Below, one piece after another: positions 3,615-6,525 of a stretch of DNA of 6,525 nt. The translations under genes were made by a program, and so were the position numbers. Position 1 is the stretch's first letter. Each line of letters starts with the position of its first letter. Source of the stretch: Dehalococcoides mccartyi (lineage in GTDB: Bacteria > Chloroflexota > Dehalococcoidia > UBA2979); contig CAMDAY010000126.1 of NCBI GenBank assembly GCA_945888895.1, forward strand, positions 1 through 6,525, written 5' to 3'. A model generated the notes under the pieces. It was not told the origin of the DNA, made no database searches, and saw nothing but the letters and a program-made list of their open reading frames with translations.

Positions 3615-6068
3615 ATGCTGGACGGTGTTCGAGTCATCGAGCTGAGCACGGATGTCGCGGGCGCGTTCGCGGGGCGCCTGCTCGCGCTCTACGGCGCGGA
3701 CGTGATCGTCGTCGAGCCGCACGAGGGACACCCGATCCGCCACCTGCCGCCGTGGCCCGTCGAGGCTCCCGCGCCCGACGACAGCGTGCTGTTCGCCTAC
3801 CTCGGCGCGGGGAAGCGCAGCGCCGTCCTCGACCTCGCGCGCGCCGAGGATGTCGAGCGCGTGCGCGGGCTGATCGAGGGTGCCGACATCGTGATCGACT
3901 CCGGCGCACCAGGGCGGCTCGCAGCGGTCGGACTCGATCTCCAGGCAGTCAGTGAACCGCAGCCGTCCCTCGTCGTCGTGCAGATCTCGCCGTACGGGCA
4001 GACCGGGCCGCGCGCGGACTGGCGGGCGACCTCGCTCACCGCGTTCGCGACCAGCGGACAGATGGCCGCGTGCGGCGACCCGGACATGCCGCCGCTGAAG
4101 ACGGCCGGGCACCAGGCGTTCATGTTCGCGGGGCTGCAGGGCTTCGCGTCCGCGCTCACGGCGCTCTACGCGGCGCGCACCTCGGGCGTCGGCGACCGGA
4201 TCGACCTGTCGATCCAGGAGCTGCACGTCGCCGGCATCGAATCGCAGATGGCGAACGCCCTCGTGCGGCACGCGGACGCCGCGCGGCTCACCGGCAACAA
4301 CATGTACGCGCAGTGGGGCATCCAGCCCTGCGCTGACGGCTACATCGGCATTGCAGCGATGCCTCGACAGTCCGGGTCGGTGTACGACGCGATCGGACGC
4401 CCGGAGCTGAAGGACGACCCGACCTTCGCCTCGGGCTGGTCGGCGATGGCGAACGAGGTGCTAGCCACGCTGATCCCGGAATGGACGCGCGAGCGCACGG
4501 CCGAGGAGATCTTCCGCATCGGATCTGAGGTGCGTGCACCCTTCTCGCGCATCCTCACGCCACGCGAGTTGTACGAGTGGCCGCACCTCCGCGAGATCGG
4601 CTTCTGGCAGGATGTCGATCACCCCCGCCTCGGCAGCCATCCGCTGCCCTCCGGCCCGATCCAGTTCGATGGCATCCAGCCCGGCAGCTACCGCGGCACC
4701 AACCGCCGTGCCCCTCTGCTCGGCGAGCACACGAACGAAGTGCTGCGTGAGACGCACGAGGCGCGCGCTGCCTCGACGCCCTCGCAGGCTGCGCCCCCGG
4801 TCCTGCCGTTCGCGGGACTGCGCGTCGTCGATGTGTCGCAGGTGTGGGCTGGCCCGTACGCCACGCGCCTCCTCGCGGACATGGGCGCCGAGGTGGTGAA
4901 GGTAGAAGGGCCGACCTATCCCGACCCGATCCGCACGATGTCCGGCGCGCGCACCGTGCCAGAGATCAACCAGATCCCGTACTTCAACGAGTACGGCCGC
5001 AACAAGCTCGGCGTCAGCCTCGACCTCAAACAGCCGGAGGGCGTCGAGGCGCTCCGTGCGCTGATCGCGACCGCGGACGTGTTCATCGAGAACTGGAGCA
5101 GCGGCGTTGCCGAGCGGCAGGGCCTTGGTTACGAGGACCTGAAGCGCCTCAACCCGCGCATCATCTACGTGTCCATGCCGGGCTTCGGCCACGTCGGCAG
5201 CGACGCGAACCGCATCGGCTTCGGGCCGACGATCGAGCAGATGGGCGGCCTCGCCGCGCTCCAGGGGTACGAGGGCCGCGCGCCGCACCGCAGCGCGATC
5301 TCCTACGGCGACCCGGTGGCAGGCACGACCGCCGCTGCGGGCGTCGCGATGGCACTGCTGCGCCGCGAGCGCACCGGCCAGCCCGCATACGTCATGGTCG
5401 CGCAGCGCGACGGCATCGCGGGCCTCATCACTGAGTACGTGATCGGCGAGGTCCTCGGCTGTCCGTTGCCCGCGCGCCTCGGCGACCGCGACGCGCACTT
5501 CGCGCCCGCGAATGCCTACCCCGCCGCGGAAAGCGCACCGCGGCCCATCGTCGATGTGAACGGCAACCAGATCGGTGCGGTGCTCGATCGGTGGCTCACG
5601 CTCACCATCGACAGCGACGACGCCTGGCACGCGCTGTGCGACGTCATCGGCGACCCACGCCTCCACGATCCGGCGTACGCAACGCGCGAGGGGCGCTACG
5701 CGGCGCAGGACGCCATCGACGCCGTGATCGCCGAGTGGAGCGCGCCCCACGATGCCGAGGAGAGCGCGGCGCTGCTACAGGCCGCGGGCATCGCCGCCGC
5801 GCCGATCCTGTCCCCGCTGATGCTGGCGACTGACGCGCACCTCGAGGCGCGCGAGGCGTTCGTCTGGTACGACCACGCCGAGGCGGGCCACCAGCGCACG
5901 ACGCGCCCGGTCTGGCGCATGGCGCGCCGCCCGATCACCACCGTCCGCGCCGCCCCGCGCTTCGGCGCAGACACCGCCGAGGTCCTCGAACGGCTGCTCG
6001 GCTACGCACCCGCACAGATCGAGGCGCTCGCAGCCAAGCACGTCACCTCGACGGAGCTCGCGGAGTAG
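3615..6068 (+). CDS. Tandem CaiB/BaiF-type (family III) CoA-transferase, two modules in one chain
   Basis: The product is 817 residues, about twice the usual 380-430 of family III CoA-transferases, which move CoA between acyl-CoA and a free acid. Module 1 (about 1-380) begins LDGVRVIELSTDVAGAFAGR and has YGADVIVVEP, AGKRSAVLDL (65-74), VVQISPYGQTGP (121-132) and ADGYIGIA (240-247). Module 2 (about 397-817) restarts with PFAGLRVVDVSQVWAGPYAT, MGAEVVKVEGP, NKLGVSLDLK (463-472), IIYVSMPGFG (516-525) and a C-terminal WRMARRPITT block. Residues 381-396 form an Ala/Pro/Ser linker. At the position of the catalytic Asp that forms acyl and CoA intermediates, module 2 has Asp599 (VAQRDG) whereas module 1 has Glu202 (SIQELH). 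Module 1 may thus be less active or structural. The modules are divergent, so this is an old duplication or fusion of two paralogues, resembling heteromeric two-subunit enzymes joined in one chain. The substrate is unknown and no pathway partners flank it. The start is well supported by GGAGGG upstream. Confidence 0.92.
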   Translation: MLDGVRVIELSTDVAGAFAGRLLALYGADVIVVEPHEGHPIRHLPPWPVEAPAPDDSVLFAYLGAGKRSAVLDLARAEDVERVRGLIEGADIVIDSGAPGRLAAVGLDLQAVSEPQPSLVVVQISPYGQTGPRADWRATSLTAFATSGQMAACGDPDMPPLKTAGHQAFMFAGLQGFASALTALYAARTSGVGDRIDLSIQELHVAGIESQMANALVRHADAARLTGNNMYAQWGIQPCADGYIGIAAMPRQSGSVYDAIGRPELKDDPTFASGWSAMANEVLATLIPEWTRERTAEEIFRIGSEVRAPFSRILTPRELYEWPHLREIGFWQDVDHPRLGSHPLPSGPIQFDGIQPGSYRGTNRRAPLLGEHTNEVLRETHEARAASTPSQAAPPVLPFAGLRVVDVSQVWAGPYATRLLADMGAEVVKVEGPTYPDPIRTMSGARTVPEINQIPYFNEYGRNKLGVSLDLKQPEGVEALRALIATADVFIENWSSGVAERQGLGYEDLKRLNPRIIYVSMPGFGHVGSDANRIGFGPTIEQMGGLAALQGYEGRAPHRSAISYGDPVAGTTAAAGVAMALLRRERTGQPAYVMVAQRDGIAGLITEYVIGEVLGCPLPARLGDRDAHFAPANAYPAAESAPRPIVDVNGNQIGAVLDRWLTLTIDSDDAWHALCDVIGDPRLHDPAYATREGRYAAQDAIDAVIAEWSAPHDAEESAALLQAAGIAAAPILSPLMLATDAHLEAREAFVWYDHAEAGHQRTTRPVWRMARRPITTVRAAPRFGADTAEVLERLLGYAPAQIEALAAKHVTSTELAE

Positions 6069-6074
6069 CCTCCG

Positions 6075-6525
6075 CTAGAACGTCCAGCGCGTGTTGTGCG
6101 AAACGTACGCGCCTTCGAGCCACGCCCAGCCCACCTCGGGCATCACGTGGTACAGCACCGGCTCGTCGCCAAGCACCGGGAACACGTCGAACGGCTCGCC
6201 GGTCTCGCCATCGGCGTACTTCGCGCGGAACGCATCCGCCGCGCGCTGCACCAGCACCGCGTCGCGCACCAGCTCCACCGGTCCCTGCACCATAATCACG
6301 TCGTCCGCGCTGTCGAGGTGAACCACCGCGTACGGGTTCGCCTCCAGGTTCTTGATCTTCTGCCCCATCGTGCCGAACCATAGGCCGTCGTCCAGCCACA
6401 CGCCCCAGACGAGCGTACTGTGCGGACGCCCGTCCGGCCTCGTCGTCCCGATCCAGTAATTGTTCGCCGTGCGCAGTCGCGCCATCGCGCGTCCGCGCAG
6501 CATCGGCGCAAAGTCCTTCGGCGTT
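6075..6525 (-). CDS. PPOX-like split-barrel protein (pyridoxamine 5'-phosphate oxidase family), N-terminus possibly cut
   Basis: The frame stays open to the right edge; 149 residues are visible ahead of the TAG at 6075-6077. Proteins of this fold bind FMN or coenzyme F420 and act as small oxidoreductases, or in some cases bind haem. Seen here: ANNYWIGTTRPDGRPHSTLVWGVWLDDGLWFGT, which I split as ANNYWIGT, then TRPDGRPH (strand-turn-strand with the Pro-His pair), then VWGVWLDDGLWFGT. KIKNLEANPYAVVHL follows, then DDVIMVQGPVELV, and the C-terminus ends HNTRWTF. The NYW-x-x-T-x-x-P-D-G-R-P-H subgroup is common in high-GC bacteria and is usually annotated as a PPOX-family protein without substrate. 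An ATG at 6501-6503 would give 142 residues, but relatives I recall have more residues before the NYW strand, and the frame continues upstream (PKDFAP), so the true start may be outside. The gene converges on the CoA-transferase gene with six bases between the stops. The cofactor cannot be decided from this sequence. Confidence 0.85.
   Translation of the reverse strand, partial: TPKDFAPMLRGRAMARLRTANNYWIGTTRPDGRPHSTLVWGVWLDDGLWFGTMGQKIKNLEANPYAVVHLDSADDVIMVQGPVELVRDAVLVQRAADAFRAKYADGETGEPFDVFPVLGDEPVLYHVMPEVGWAWLEGAYVSHNTRWTF

Noticed and set aside
2379..4271. A minus-strand open frame running from 4271 through the ASCH gene, which would give an 827-residue protein
   Set aside because: Only the last 196 residues look like a protein. 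The upstream part runs antisense to the CoA-transferase gene and out of frame through the secreted-protein gene, and is Arg/Gly-rich, so the real start is the ATG at 2376-2378.
4461..5750. A 429-residue minus-strand open frame opposite the CoA-transferase gene
   Set aside because: It is an Arg/Ala/Val/Asp-rich shadow with no domain pattern, and the plus strand shows unmistakable CaiB/BaiF motifs throughout.

Overview
The window is a GC-rich bacterial chromosomal segment (about two thirds G+C by eye), with dense genes, strong third-position G/C bias and a GTG start. The gene set is a sortase, a TerC-family transporter behind a yybP-ykoY riboswitch, a secreted Ala/Ser/Thr-rich protein with a distinctive C-terminal domain, an ASCH/winged-helix protein, a double CaiB/BaiF CoA-transferase and a split-barrel flavoprotein. 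It would fit a Chloroflexota lineage (Dehalococcoidia-like) or a high-GC actinobacterium. The Chloroflexota leaning is from memory of similar protein families and is not proven here.

Layout, left to right. Positions 1-235 hold the C-terminal end of a sortase (+), cut by the window edge. Positions 236-431 are the leader of the next gene and contain a well-conserved yybP-ykoY (Mn2+) riboswitch. Its closing-stem 3' strand is also a perfect 7-nt complement of the Shine-Dalgarno region, so a translational ON switch can be read directly from the sequence. Positions 432-1448 encode a nine-helix TerC/Alx-type membrane protein (+), followed at 1469-1500 by a strong GC hairpin. Positions 1449-1787 have no intact gene. 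On the minus strand they carry what look like scraps of a two-component system: a receiver-domain tail and a histidine-kinase C-terminus.

Two minus-strand genes follow and are probably co-transcribed. A secreted protein (2396-3457, GTG start with a good Shine-Dalgarno) reads into an ASCH-domain/winged-helix protein (1788-2378), with 17 nt between them. A divergent promoter region (3458-3614) separates them from a large plus-strand gene (3615-6068). That gene encodes two CaiB/BaiF-type (family III) CoA-transferase modules in one chain, with Glu at the presumed catalytic position of module 1 and Asp in module 2. Six bases after its stop, the last gene (minus, 6075 to the right edge) converges on it. 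It encodes a pyridoxamine-phosphate-oxidase-like (PPOX) split-barrel protein whose start probably lies outside the window.

The clearest functional unit is the riboswitch plus TerC, predicted to relieve manganese excess by metal export. The other genes do not form an obvious single pathway. I see no mobile element, CRISPR array, tRNA or rRNA, and no convincing unknown multi-gene system. The most noteworthy points are the legible riboswitch expression platform, the internally duplicated secreted protein, the double CoA-transferase and the two-component remnants.
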